Below are positions 25,910 to 37,837 of a stretch of DNA of 64,000 nucleotides, one piece after another (position 1 is the stretch's first letter; the number at the start of each line of letters is the position of its first letter). The notes beneath the pieces are model-generated. The model saw nothing but the letters and a program-made list of their open reading frames with translations, was not told where the DNA came from and did not search any database. Origin of the DNA: Artemia franciscana. Lineage: Eukaryota; Arthropoda; Branchiopoda; Anostraca; Artemiidae. The stretch spans positions 21,810,038 through 21,874,037 of the forward strand of contig NC_088879.1 of the NCBI RefSeq assembly GCF_032884065.1, given 5' to 3'. The position numbers and the translations under genes are program-made.

Positions 25910-27445
25910 TCAATTTCGCTTAAGGATTACCTCACCCACTCCCACAGTCAACAAGATCACCACCTGTGAGAGGACGCTCAGGATTCCAATATCTCTGATA
26001 TGTTCTTCCGCACATTGTTCCACTCTCTTGTTTAATTCCTGTTGAAACCTTATTTGACGGGTGCGGATATTTATCCTCAAAATAACATCATACCACAACT
26101 GAATCGATATGGATAATTTTCACTTTATTAATGCAGTTGGTTTGTCGGCAAGTTTTAGCACCAAAATAATTAATTCTAAAGAAGCTATTCTAACTATTTG
26201 TCTACCTAAATAATTAAAAACCGTATGAATCAGCAAACACACCATTTTATGCGTTATTATGGGCCCTTTGCTTAATTGATTTTCCGATCCTCTCAACTGG
26301 GGATATTTCCCGTGTAATTCCCTGGGTAATTATGTCTCCATTTGTTTTGCTGGTTAATCTGCTCCTTTGTTCTGCGTAAGGGTGCCTATTAATATTATTC
26401 TTACCATGTTGCGATTGTTCTTTCTCAGAGCCATCATTTCTGTGTAGTAATGCACTAATTCTTTCATTTTGTCAATTATTTCTCGTTCTTGTTCCTTAAA
26501 GTATACTTTTATATACGCATCGGTAGATTCGAAAAATTTCCCATTATTTTGTTGTTGTACCAATGAATGAAGTCCGCACTTGAATTTTTTTGCCTAGTAT
26601 ATCGTTTTATAATTTTATATTCCTAGACATTTTTATGCCTATATGTGTTGATATTACTATTCGAATTCTTTCCACGTTTCTGAGTTTCTTTTTCTTCTGA
26701 AATTTTTCCGGGAAAAAGCTCGAATCTGTTGACAAAAGCTTCCTTGAGTTCTCGAAAGTATATTGAATTGTAGGGTCTTGAAGTGGTAAAGCCATAAAGG
26801 TAGTTTGTGCCTTAAGGCTTAGGCGGGTTTGAAGCTTAGTTATACAACACTATTCCAGCCAACGATTCAATTTCAACCCTTTTTTAAAAGTTACCCTGAT
26901 TTAGGCCTAAATCTTCGCTTTTTCTTATTGGCTGAAATGGTGCGGTGCTGATCTATTACCGACAGTTGCTGTGGTGGGTCTTTTCACACCTCTCTACTTT
27001 TCTACCTACGCCCTCGTGCATACTGGTGTCTATATTCTCTATACACATAATTCCTAATACAGGGTGAACTTTGGTTAGATTATCGAATTTTGAGTCTTTC
27101 TTCGACTATGACTCTTTTTGACTATGGCACTAATAAAACTCATTTTTTAATCCGCTCAAGGCTCCTCATGCCGTGGGTTGTGATACAAAAGGATCTACCT
27201 GGTCTCAACCCATCTTCTTATTCACCAATAAAAGCGGCGTTGAGCTTAATGGGGAATCCTTACTGGAGTTCCAAAATTCGACCATCAAGGATAGATTTTT
27301 CTTTTTCTTGTAAAGAGCTAATAAGGATTCCAACGGTCGCTTTTGTCAGTCCACAATTCTCTGAAATTGGCCAACACAGGCCCTCAATGGTTCTTGCTTG
27401 CAGTGTTGTATCTACCACGTCTACCATGTTGTAGCCTAAAAGCAA
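25910..27445 (-). other. Cluster of short unassigned minus-strand frames
   Basis: Three minus-strand pieces have protein-like composition: 27260-27445 (TIEGLCWPISENCGLTKATV, then SSLQEKEKSILDGRILELQ), 26354-26563 (a Lys/Glu-rich helix, YFKEQEREIIDKMKELVHYY), and 25910-26098 (QQELNKRVEQCAEEHIRDIG, then a hydrophobic end). Stops separate them. This lies in the Dscam intron between 23704 and 27984. A decayed transposon is likely; I do not recognise the family. Confidence 0.25.
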
Positions 27446-27983
27446 ACGAAGTTGTATAGAACTCCCGTTGCCCAGAAGCTGGCAATATCATTGTTTGCTC
27501 ATAAATGTTCCATACCAGATCTCGGGTTGTATCATTGCAATACTATTATGTATCCCTTTCGCCCTTTAAATGTATATGAATGTGACTTCATTCACATGAA
27601 AAATATATTTTATTCAAGATAAAGGCTCTAAAGTATAGTTGGTCGAAGAGGGCACATCCTGCCCATGACCCACAAATATTGTCATACCCCACTGGTGGGG
27701 CTTAAGCCCCATATTCGTAATGACAGATGTGCCCCATTCATATTGTCTTTCATGAATGAAAGGAGTAATTTTTCTGTCTTTGCAGCGTTCATAGCTATTA
27801 TGACATCAAAAAATAACGACATTTACACATTATGGAAGGTTTTAGTCATATCACTAACACTAAAACGACGATTATTAAACATTTACTTCTGCCAAGAAAT
27901 TTAGTTCTTTACCTTTAATGAGTTCTAATAAAAGCAAAATAAATAAAGGAGATGTAGTGCCTACTATGGCGTATGTCACTTAC

Positions 27984-28145
27984 CTTCTTCTGGACTTGCA
28001 AGGAAGTTCCTTTGGAACTGATCATCTTGACGCTGTATTCTTTCCTTAAAATCAAATTCATTTTTTTCCTGGTAAGCCACAGGAAAGGATGAATCAGAAG
28101 GCCCATAGGAATGTGTAATACTTGAAAGTTGGGCTGCTTGCTGCC
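27984..28145 (-). CDS. Dscam: Dscam exon: juxtamembrane cytoplasmic tail
   Basis: 162 bp, phase 1 to 1; acceptor TTTGCAG, donor G|GTAAGT. In the phase set by the transmembrane exon it encodes RQQAAQLSSITHSYGPSDSS, then FPVAYQEKNEFDF and KERIQRQDDQFQ, a polar tail without Cys. The longest open frame over these bases is a different frame, but it lacks phase continuity with both neighbours; the chosen frame is open throughout and joins on both sides. No domain is recognised. Confidence 0.8.
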
Positions 28146-28506
28146 CTGCAAATGAGATATCAGAGAAAAAGGGGCGACATAAAGAAAAACAACCAGTTAT
28201 ATGTCTGAGATCTCTTTATACTTTCGTGAATTTTTTCCAATGAAATATCGCTATTTCTTGCTCAGTTACAACTTAGTATAGGGTTTACATAGAGAAACCC
28301 TTTAGACCACGTGTGCAACAGAGCACCTGGGATATTAAATTGACAATGATAACTGTTTTTAGTTGAAGCTAATGCATAGAACCAAGGATATTATGTTGGC
28401 TTAAAAGTGAGTTTTTTAGCAAATGCAACTCATACACTTTTTAGTTGAAATTAACAGTGACTTTATTTGCTTTTTTGGCTTCTTTGATATATAAAAGATC
28501 TGGATT

Positions 28507-28760
28507 TTTTTTAACTGCAAGTAAGGAGCAACATTAAAACTTAAAACGAACAGAATTTATTCCGTATATGAAAAGGGTTATCCCCTCCTCAACGCCTCGC
28601 TCTTTACACTAAAGTTTTTTATTGTTTTAAAAAGTAGAGTTGTGAGAAAGATTCAAACTTTAGCGTAAAGAGTGGGGCGCTAATGAGGAAAAACCCTTTT
28701 CATATACGGAATAATTTCGTTTTAATTTTTAATGTCGTTCCAATTCTTGCAGTTAAAAAA
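28507..28760. mobile_element. Foldback MITE with ~106-bp inverted arms
   Basis: The left arm (28507-28612) and right arm (28655-28760) are inverted copies starting TTTTTTAACTGCAAG, including ATTCCGTATATGAAAAGGGTT in both with few changes; about 42 bases lie between. It would fold into a long hairpin. Half-copies of the same family are seen near 39360-39620, 42030-42160 and 52030-52080. It lies in a Dscam intron between the TM and juxtamembrane exons. No coding capacity. Confidence 0.75.
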
Positions 28761-28842
28761 GCCGTTTTTTTAAAAGTTTAATTAACTATTAAAAACTATG
28801 GGTAGAGAGAGGAATAGAGAAGTGATAGAAAGAAAGAGAAAT

Positions 28843-29027
<185 letters not shown>

Positions 29028-29498
29028 GAAAGTGGCTGCAGAATCAAATTTCAACTATAGACATTTTTTAGAAAATATTTCTTAAAGCATCTTCTTTTAC
29101 TTTAATATTTACACATCAATACTGATGTATCTATATTGATCTCATTTAAATAGAAAACTAGATCTGAATCTGTCGGCTAGGCATCCAAGTATTTTGACAC
29201 ACTAATGTTGTCTAAGGTTTGAAACAAAGGCTATGATTTGCAAGGTCATATTTTGATGTCACAGAGCTACAATGACAAAAAAACTGACAAACAAAATGAC
29301 AAAACAACTCATAGTAAAGTGCAAGAAGATTTTATCTTTTTGACACTTTAAGCATCTTATTAGGCGCTTTAATCATTGCCCGCTTGTGGTGAATTTTAAA
29401 AATTAAAACTTTTACATCAGCTATCTGATTCCATTTTCTACAACTCAAACACTGAGCTTCAATAAATTGAGAAACTCATATATAAAAACTGCACTTAC

Positions 29499-29645
29499 TC
29501 CTTTTTAGACATAAGAGAATCCCTGCTACTGCTGCGGATAAGACAGCTACGCATGAGATTGATATTGATAGAATAATTCGAATATCAGCAAGGCTGATGG
29601 AGGTGCTTTCGGTGTGCACAGCAACATGAATTTCTTCAAAATAGT
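29499..29645 (-). CDS. Dscam: Dscam exon: transmembrane segment
   Basis: 147 bp, phase 1 to 1; acceptor CTTTCAG, donor A|GTAAGT. After a short polar stalk (DYFEEIHVAVHTESTSISLA) comes one hydrophobic helix of about 24 residues (starting IILSISISCVAVLSAAV and ending ILLCL), followed at once by the basic stop-transfer residues K-R. It is a type I single-pass anchor, in the position expected right after FN3-6. Drosophila Dscam1 has two alternative exons here; I see only one in this window. Confidence 0.9.
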
Positions 29646-31318
29646 CTGAAAGATAGTAAATAGAATGCTTAAATTTCAAATGATAATACAAAAGAGAGTA
29701 TAGGGGTAAAACGATAACTTTATGAGCCAACAGTATTTTCTAGTTTTAAAACTATCTTCTTTTTCTTTGAAATTAGCATTCAGAAAACCAATCTATCTAA
29801 AACAATATGTTGACAAGTTAAGAATAAAGCTTTATGATAAACTATTCTTCTATCTGAAGTTAAAAAAAAGATATGTAAAATCATTATTGGTGTTAAAACA
29901 CTAAGCTGTTTTTTAAATTGAATAAAAAATAAACTTAGGGTAGGCTCTGCCAGGTACCGAATTTCATTTTCTTTGGAAGAATTTTCTACTTGAGGGAGTT
30001 TCCGATAAGAGTAGGAAGATTCCCATCTCCTGCTAACAAAATTAAATTAAAAATAAGCAAGAGCTTCTACTATATGTTCTGCTAAAATATAGGCCTACTT
30101 TATTATTTTTAAAACACACATTTGAAGTTTTTTTGAATGCTTTCTAGAAAGATTAATTTCACTTTCAATCAGACATACCAGCAGGACAGTTTTTCGTGAG
30201 CAAGTATAACGTATTTCATCAGAGCTTTATGAGTATAAAGTTAAAAACAAGTCTCAAGTTTTCTATGTCTTTCACATAAATGTTTTCTGTTTCTCTCCTA
30301 CACATATACGTATGTTTCTCTCCCGATACAGTATATCGTATCTATGATCGAATGTGAATAGTTCATAAAATTTGCAAATGATTAGCTTTGCTTGAAAAAT
30401 TTCCGTGAAATTCTGCATCGATGAAATATAACATAAGCTCAAGCTACCGCAGTTTGAATTTACAGACGATGCAAAGTTGAACTTATTCCTTACTCCCAGT
30501 CCTAACGTTGCACTTAGTTTCATTTGGAACAAATAATTTTTTTTTACTTAATTCCCGTTCGTTTTTAATATCCTATGGAGGCCTCCAAAAATCTTAATTG
30601 TCGTGTATTTTATTAATTCTCATTACAATAACCATCTTCGCTATAAATCTTGCCCAAAATTTTTATTAAAAAAGGACACTGGGTCCAAAATGAAAGGAAG
30701 GAACTTTGTGACCCCCCCCCTCAGTTTCCTTCTTACTCAAAAGAGTATTAGAACGTCCAATTTGTATTTAATACAGCCCTCCTTCAATATTCTAAGACCG
30801 GCAATCAGGAACAAATCTACTCTTAATGTCAAATAGTTTTAAAATATACTCACTCACACTTAGGCCAAAAGCTTTTTCCCTTCTCTCCTAAATTTCTAAA
30901 AATTCACTTTTCAATATTTCCAATAAAAAATGACCTTTTTCGTGTTTTCACTGAAAAAATTCTAAAAAAAATCTGAAAAGAACAGCAAAATTGCACTTCC
31001 CCTAGGTTTTAAAAATATATTTTGGCACCCCTACATTTAAGGGGTGTCTGACAGATGCATTTCATATCACTTGTAGCAAAGATAATTTCCACTTTGAAAT
31101 CCTGCCCTTTCGAGAAGATGGAATCATTTTTCACAGGCAGTAGAGAAAATCCAATAGTCACCCAATTTTTTCTTGATTTCTGTCTAGGTTAGCAGCAATG
31201 ATCCATCGAAAAAACTAATCATCAACCATGTACTTATCAGATAAGGGTTATTATCTGTTGATAAAAAAAGGGTTTCGGCAACGGTTCTGAGTGATAATGA
31301 AAAAGTCAAGACTTATAC
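29646..31318. other. Dscam intron, no recognised feature
   Basis: Searched on the minus strand for a second transmembrane exon (hydrophobic run, then K/R, with AG/GT borders in phase 1); none seen. Short open frames have no motif. Confidence 0.5.
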
Positions 31319-31462
31319 CTTTAATTAAAGGAAGTGTTCTGAAATTGTATAAAGATTCTGTGATTCCTGCTTCATTTCTAGCAGTAATCCTTAACTCATG
31401 AGAACTGTCGGGATCTAGCCCTCGAATGACTTTCTCTTCAAGTCCCAAAGACGTTTCTCCAA
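31319..31462 (-). CDS. Dscam: Dscam exon: second half of FN3-6
   Basis: 144 bp, phase 1 to 1; acceptor ATTTTAG, donor G|GTATAA. It encodes VIRGLDPDSSHELRITARNE, then AGITESLYNFRTL: the L-x-P-x-[ST]-x-Y/H-x-L-R-[IV]-T-A turn and the A-G-x-[ST] F-G corner of the last Dscam FN3, ending in the F-R-T-L exit before the membrane helix. The usual Tyr of the F strand is His here (SSHEL). Confidence 0.88.
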
Positions 31463-32092
31463 CTAAAATAAAATTACATAATAGATTAGAAAAACCCTCA
31501 TAAATAAGAATTTTGGATTTTCTTTATGCACATATAGATTTGGAAACTACCTTACTTTCTGAAAATTTCCCAGAACAATTGTGTTCTGATAGAAGAATTT
31601 CATAACGCTTACCAAAATTAGTCATACAGAGGTTAGCCTTTAGGCCCATTTCACTCCCGTTGGCATCTTAAGAATTTATATAACTTTTCTAAATATATTT
31701 AGATTTTCATATAAGAGTAATTTACCTGTTTTATTATATATTTTCTATTTTTGGCCCCCTGCACTAAACAAGTTTCTGCGTCCACGCCTGCTTATACCAT
31801 TTTAACTCAAAAAAATATACAGTAAGAGATGTCGTTTTAATAACACAGGGAAACTGTAGCCAAAGATTTTACAGGCAAGAATTCACCGTGTATTACCTTC
31901 CAGATAATTTGACAGTGAAAGATAATAAATTTCGTGATCTAACACGGTGGGGGGTTTTGCTCTATATATAGTGGTAAAATATCAAAGATATTCGAAAAGA
32001 ATTAACCATTTTGTGGCTACGGCCTCTATAGGATTCCCCATGCCAGATGTTAAGATACCTCAGGACAGGGATTGAGAGAAGAAAAAAATCAC

Positions 32093-32123
<31 letters not shown>

Positions 32124-32381
32124 GAAAACAGGCAAAATAACTAAAAACAGAAACGTAATAAGGCTATGCCATCCTTTGGAAGTTTTAGTGCCAGACATTG
32201 AAAAAAGATTATTTGAGAATGTTTTAATATGACTTTTTTGACTTTTAAAATAATGAAACGCATATATAAACTACATAGGCTAAAACAATGCTAGATGAAC
32301 AGCAAAAAATAACACATTATCAGTACAGAAGATCACCCATCTACAGATTATATATTTCATAGAAAACATTGGTAGTAATAC
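31463..32381. other. Dscam intron, no recognised feature
   Basis: AT-rich, with the poly(A) tract at 32092. No exon or element motif. Confidence 0.55.
32092..32121. repeat. Poly(A) tract
   Basis: A run of about 30 A, interrupted by one C near its start, within a Dscam intron; no recognisable retro-copy is attached on either side. Confidence 0.9.
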
Positions 32382-32813
32382 CTGCTGTCCAGTGCGATGT
32401 TTCTGCTCTGCGGATAAATATATTCAGCTCTTGCATCGGACAGCCACCATCCTCAAATGATTTAAAAGCTAGAATAATGCAAGTGGAATTTAGCTGAATA
32501 AAACTACTATTAACTGGCAATTTTGGTTTACCACCCAAAGTCGATATGCGCAGAATTTCACTTGACATTCCAACACCAACAACATTTCGAGCAGCTAGTC
32601 GAGCAAGATAAGTGGTTCCACACTTTAAACCGATGAATGTTACTGTTCTTTCACTCCAATGAATGCAAATCTCTTTCCACTCTGCCCCAACTTGCTTAAA
32701 GTTAGCCAGAAAATCTTTAGGCACCGCTCCACCGTTATCCTCGAGACGAAATCCAAGTATGATACTGCTTTCGTTGATTTTCATAATTGAAATCACTGGA
32801 GAATCAGGGGGCA
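32382..32813 (-). CDS. Dscam: Dscam exon: FN3-5 and start of FN3-6
   Basis: 432 bp (144 codons, phase 1 to 1); acceptor AACTTTTAG, donor G|GTATTA. Residues 1-95 form a whole FN3 domain: PPDSPVISI linker, then strand C' with NGGAVPKDFLANFK, E/F strands LKCGTTYLARLAARN and exit SEILRISTLG. Residues about 100-144 begin the last FN3 (FIQLNSTCIILAF, then DGGCPMQEL). The D-G-G-C-P-[MI]-Q pattern in the second unit is a known mark of Dscam FN3-6. The core Trp of FN3-5 strand B is replaced here (IILGFRL). Confidence 0.92.
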
Positions 32814-33079
32814 CTAAAAGTTAAGAAGTTCATTGTACAAACCGTTCGTCTTTATGAACAAAAGCAACACTTTAAAGCAACTTTAAGAAACACATGAAAT
32901 TAAAATTTCACAAGTTACAGAAATTCGAAGTTAGAAAGCATTTTCTTAGAGCATTGGGCTGAATTTAACCTGTTAACTTTTAGAGGAGGAAATTTAGTTC
33001 ACTAGATTCGGTGGAATAGTTATTCAATCAAAATATGTTTGTGTTATAAGCCTCTATGGGACCTTAAATCAATTCCTGT

Positions 33080-33960
33080 TTTCAAGTTCTATTTATTCCC
33101 ATAAAATAACAGTAACAAAAAACAATATCCAAAAGGGCTCAATGGCCCGTTACATGGGAAACGACATACAATAAATAAAGAATGATAAAACTTGGCATAG
33201 ACATACTAAACAACATCTAAATATAAATCTATAAGGAAGAGAAATTAACTAACCGGCAGTCCCCACTAAACAGCGAGCCTGACATCACCCAACAGTAGAA
33301 TACAAATTAAAATTATCTGCGTCATCGAGAATCCATCGCCAACAAAACAACAACCCAAAAAAATAATAATAAAAAAATTAAACCATAAGAAACAATTAGT
33401 AAGAAACCTTTAATAAGAAACTTTTCATCTGTCTCTTAAAGAAGCCAAGTATTCGTGACTGCCGGATCTCAGCGGCAACCAAGTTCCAAGCACGCCCCAC
33501 AGTCATGGCCAGACCAAAGTCTGAACAAACCGAGGGAGTAGGTGGAATCATTACATCCTACCAGTTTCGAACTATATATAAATTTACTTCCCCTACTACT
33601 TTGAGCAGTCCCGAAAAACAACATGAGAGATCTCCTTGGAAGTATTGATATGCCAACGAAGATAGTGATAAAAACATATCTTTAATCGTAAGGAGTTCAA
33701 CAGGAGTGTGTGTAGCCGACTGGGGATTTCTTGCCGCTTTCTCATGAAGATGGTGAATAGGAGCAAATACCGAGGGAAAATCAATAAGATAAACAAAAAG
33801 ACTTTTAAATTCAAATTCGTCAGCAACAGATGAACTGAAGCACTTGGACATATAATAGCCGATTGAGAAATTGCAAAGCTTCCGTTGGCAAGGGATGATT
33901 TCAAGAACCTTCGTTCGTTTTCAAAGACATTTCTAGGTATACAAAAAGGCACACTGAAGC
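33080..33960 (-). mobile_element. LINE 3' fragment (same family as 34.3-36.1 kb)
   Basis: The minus-strand frames 33558-33952 encode the C-terminal tail of a LINE (THTPVELLTIKDMFLSLSSL, YQYFQGDLSCCFSGLL) and continue past a stop with VGRAWNLVAAEIRQS. The 3' end near 33080-33180 has the sequence around GGCCCGTTACATGGG, which matches the 3' end of the neighbouring copy at 34380-34430. No catalytic domain remains. Confidence 0.55.
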
Positions 33961-34335
33961 AAAGATATCGTTGTTAAGCCATAGTTATTTTTTATTTGTT
34001 CTAGTCCTTTAAGGCAGATTTAACTAAGCTGGAGGATCATTTATTTAACTAAGTTAATTACTTACGTTGTCTAGAAAGTTCCCAGCCCTAACGATAACAT
34101 AGCAGAAATTGTCAAAAGACGCTGAGCATTGTGGTTGTATGACTTCTGAGTAGTACTCATAATAATTTCCAGCCATTTTGGACAAAGTAATTGCTGCATG
34201 ATAACTGATTGCGTAAATAGATTTGAAAATCTTTGTGAAAATGGATGAAATCGAGTATCGAGCTGTATACAAAACTTTTGTTGTTAAAGGGCAATACAAT
34301 ACATAAGCCAAAGGTGAGTTAGGTGATGTTTACGA

Positions 34336-36118
34336 TGAATTCAGTTCATTTCAGTTTATTAACATCAAAATAAATGGACAACAATAACTCTCTACCCCTA
34401 CAAGGCTCCGTGGCCCGTTACATAGGGGTTAAAACAAAAATAAATACCAAATAAAGAGTCTCTTCTTAAAAAAACAAGAAATCCAATTAAATAACTTTGT
34501 GTTATTTTTACTTATCACTTCGTCCTCGAAATTCAAATCCAAGTCCACACCATCTCCCACCAACACAAAATCACAACAATTAAAATTAAATAAATAAATG
34601 TGCTCAAGTCTAGCAACTAGGGATGTCGCCCTACCCTCATTATTCATTATAATATTAAACAAATAACAATATTAATTCAAACCAATTCAAAAATAAATTT
34701 ATTCTCAAATTTACTCCCCATTATATTTATCAACCAAAAATATTTTTAGTTGGGTTTTAAAGGCATCAAACGAATGAATGCTACGGACATTATCAAGGAG
34801 ACTGTTCCATACTTTACTAAATGCTATTCGGGGACTAAAATCTGATCTGACAGTCTTAGTTTGAGGTAATAGTAGGTGGTCTTTATTGCATAGATTATAA
34901 GAGCTCCTTGAATTAACTAAATCGGGAAAGAAAGAATTGAAACAGCGAGGCAGTTCACCATGAAGATACTTGAAAATCACTGAAGATCAAGAGACAACAT
35001 AGAGTGCATAAGTATTCAAAAGCAATTTTCGATGACCTTTATTAAGTTCGTTAACTAACTGGCGAGCCTTTTGATGAATTACTTTAATCGGATGGAACAG
35101 AGACTGGAAAGTAGACATCCAAATCGAGTTGCAGTAAGTTAAATACGGCTGAATGAGTGAAAAATACAGGGTCCGAAGAATAGATCCAGGAAATATGTGT
35201 TTAAGTTTCCGAACAATCCCAAGATTACGTGATATTGTTGCTTGGACTATCTTGATGTGGTTTCTAAAAGAAAGATTCTCATCCAACAAAATTCCTAGGA
35301 AACGCACGTATCTTACGTTAGGTTGAGACAAAGGTCCTTTCGAGGTAGATATAGTTGATAAGGGCGGGCATACCTTACCAGTTCTGGAAAATATGAGAAA
35401 GTGTGATTTAGCGATATTTAAAGCAAGTCGGTTTGTGTCAAACCAGTGGTAAGACCGCTCCATAAGCATGTGAAGTTTAACCTCTAAAGCTTGTTCCGTG
35501 ACTTCAGCACATAGGATATTGCTGTCGTCAGCGAAGGCAACTAAATCTTCATGAGAGGATGGCAGAATTTTAGAAGATGCCACCATATTTTCCTTTTCGT
35601 GACATAGAGTACAACATGCAGAAGGAATCGCGTTCTTTATCGCTCTAAATAAATTGTTGATATATATCAAAAACAGAGTAGGACCAAGAATCAATCCTTG
35701 TGGTACTCCATAGTCTACACCAATGGACTTTAGTGAGTCAGGGTCCATGGAAATCGTTCTATCGTGTAAGTATTTTTCCAGAATCTAAAGCGGTATAAAG
35801 AAAACTGAGTGATGAGTGTAGTGCATGCTTGATCCGTAGTATGTTTCGATCGAAATCCGAACTGATGACTGTGCAAAAACTCATTAGATTGTAAAAAACT
35901 TGTGAGCCTCTTTTGCATCGGCTTTTCAAATATTTTTGAAAACACTGAAAGAAGGGAAATTGGTCGGTAATTTGACGGGTCACTTCTGTTCCCATCCTTA
36001 AAAAAAAGTTTGGGCAGCAAAATGAAAACGCGGTCGTTCCAGATTGGTAGATGATGCACTTTGGGAATGCCAGAATACTTAAAAAATATTTGGTAATATC
36101 ACTAATGTTCACCACATG
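34336..36118 (-). mobile_element. LINE (jockey/CR1-like), 5'-truncated, RT with internal deletion
   Basis: The minus strand encodes RT motifs SNYRPISLLSVFSKIFEK (35990-35940) and HQFGFRSKHTTDQAC, then after a frameshift and loss of motif A it goes on with DYGVPQGLILGPTLFLIYIN and the catalytic box VAFADDSNI in the 253-residue frame 34987-35748, then thumb and tail (34711-34980, including SSYNLCNKDHLLLPQTKT). The A-motif region (F-L-D-x-x-K-A-F-D) is missing between 35760 and 35850. It inserted in the intron of Dscam between the FN3-5 and Ig10 exons. Non-functional. Confidence 0.82.
34987..35748 (-). pseudogene. LINE reverse transcriptase, catalytic half
   Basis: An intact 253-residue frame with motif B (GVPQG), the strand LGPTLFLIYINNL, the F-A-D-D catalytic pair, and a downstream FLGILLDENLSFRNHI block, the standard order of non-LTR RTs. 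The last residues run out of the family frame near 34987, and the tail continues in another frame at 34711-34980. Motif A is lost upstream. Confidence 0.8.
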
Positions 36119-36209
36119 GTGCTAGATCAACATTAGATTATACAAAAGGAGAGAGCATAGGCTATAAATATGTCAAAAAATGCGTTTTAATGTGTATCTT
36201 GAATAAAAA

Positions 36210-36720
36210 TTTTGACTTCAGAAAGCAATCCGCATACAGAGTGCACGTTTGCCCATGAAGACTAAAAACGAGTTTGAAGGAGCATTTCCGATGCTGTATT
36301 GGCACAAGTTATGAACAATAATAAGTTATGGCACCAATTAATTACTGTGGATGAAATGTGGCTACATCACTTTACACCCAAGAAACAAAAACAGAGACAA
36401 ACAGTGGATGGTAAAGCGGAATTGGCTAAAGAAAACAACTGATTTTTTTTTACTGGAAAAAAAATTGCGACTGTTTTTTCTGAAGTCACATAGTTACATA
36501 AATTGATTATGTTAAAAAGTGAAAAATATTTACAGGACCTGCTCTGAATGATCATTATTTGATAAGCTGAGGACAATAATTTCGCAAAAACGGCAGTAAC
36601 ATTAAAAAAAAAAAAAAAAAAAAAAAAAATCTGTTTCACAAAGGTAATGCGCCGTCTCAGATCAGTACTGAGCTTACTTTAGATTACAATCTCATATTCT
36701 ATCTTTTCGACTTAATCCTC
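36210..36720 (+). pseudogene. mariner-type transposase relic
   Basis: The plus-strand frame gives LITVDEMWLHHFTPKKQKQR, the first catalytic-aspartate block of mariner (F-[VI]-T-x-D-E-x-W-x-x-x-[YF]-x-P), and about 270 bases later, after an A-tract, NLFHKGNAPSQIS, which corresponds to the second block (x-L-F-H-x-D-N-A-P-x-H); the Asp is replaced by Gly. Frames shift between. No terminal repeats identified. It abuts the LINE end at 36118. Confidence 0.65.
36604..36630. repeat. Poly(A) tract inside mariner relic
   Basis: 27 A between the two recognisable mariner transposase blocks; it takes the place of coding sequence or expanded from a Lys run. Confidence 0.9.
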
Positions 36721-37246
36721 TTATACAATAAAGATTTGACCACATTTACCCTTCTGAAACACATAGAAGGATGTTTCACTTCTATGTGTGCCACAATAGT
36801 GTCTTCACAAAAGACGCAAAATTGTCTACTTTTTGCCACAAAAAGTGGGCAAAGAGGCCTTTGCCCACTTTTTTCCTGTACTCAACACCTACTCAATTAC
36901 ACAAATAGATTTTAACACGCACTGGGAAAAGTGGACCTCATTATGTAATAGGCCATTAACCACTTTCTTACTTTACCTTCGCTCAGATACAGCGTAGTAC
37001 AGTGTTCGGCGTATCTGGAACACTTAGTCCCGTTATGCAATAGGCCATTGGCCTCTTTACTACTTCTCAACCCAGATATTATGTAATGTAGTTTTTTCTT
37101 CATAATTGAAACATCTACTTTCTTTATGTAACAGACTTTTGCCCATTTTTCCTCTTCTGGAGCCCCTAATCCCTTCCTGGAACACCCAGATTCCCTAAAA
37201 TAGACTGCTTCTTATAAACTGATGATTAACTACGAAAAGAACTTAC

Positions 37247-37374
37247 TTAGGACATCGACAGAGTGTACAATAGAATCTTCATTTGCTTTGCTTTGAACAG
37301 AGCATGTGTAGTTACCACGATCTTGTTTTCGTGCATCAATTATTAATAATGAGCCATTTGAATTCAATATATAC
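37247..37374 (-). CDS. Dscam: Dscam exon: second half of Ig10
   Basis: 128 bp, phase 2 in and phase 1 out; acceptor TTTTATAG, donor A|GTAAGT. It encodes ILNSNGSLLIIDARKQDRGNYTCSVQSK... : the N-G-S-L strand E, the D-x-G-x-Y-x-C signature of strand F, and IVHSVDVL as strand G. Together with the previous exon it gives one Cys..Trp..Cys Ig domain of normal length. The exit codon joins the next exon as Met at the linker M-P-P-D-S-P. Confidence 0.9.
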
Positions 37375-37837
37375 CTATAAAAGGAATATGGGGTAGATCA
37401 CTGTTAAAGAGCTATTTTGTGCAGCCGCTAAAATTTTTTTGAAAATTTTTGAAAAAAGCAGAAAATACTAATAAATTATATCAAAATGATCCATGTAAAC
37501 GAGAATTGAAACACAACTTTTCTTGACTCCTGATTTTAATACAAAACGAGCTAATAGCCTCATTTCCTAACTGCAGCAATGTTACTCTTGTACATAACAC
37601 TAGCCACGCTAATGTGTTTATCAGAAATACTATACATGAATACAAAATTCTACGTATTCTAACGTGTCCTATCAGTGAATCGAACGCTTGCTAATAGTCT
37701 ATAAAACTGTGTACGAAAGGTGTTGATGACTCAGGCACTTCTCGAATATTAAAATAAGAGGGAAAATTTGGTCAACACATCCTCTACACTTACGAATACC
37801 CTACACTAAAGCTATAAATCATAACTGAGAAAATTTA

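Noticed and set aside
27090-27434. 114-codon plus-strand frame
   Set aside because: The antisense frame has the more protein-like pieces; the plus frame has no motif and looks like a shadow.
27915-28151. 78-codon frame starting MQGSKQPN over the juxtamembrane exon
   Set aside because: It is in a different phase from the transmembrane exon; the frame set by splicing is open and joins both neighbours.
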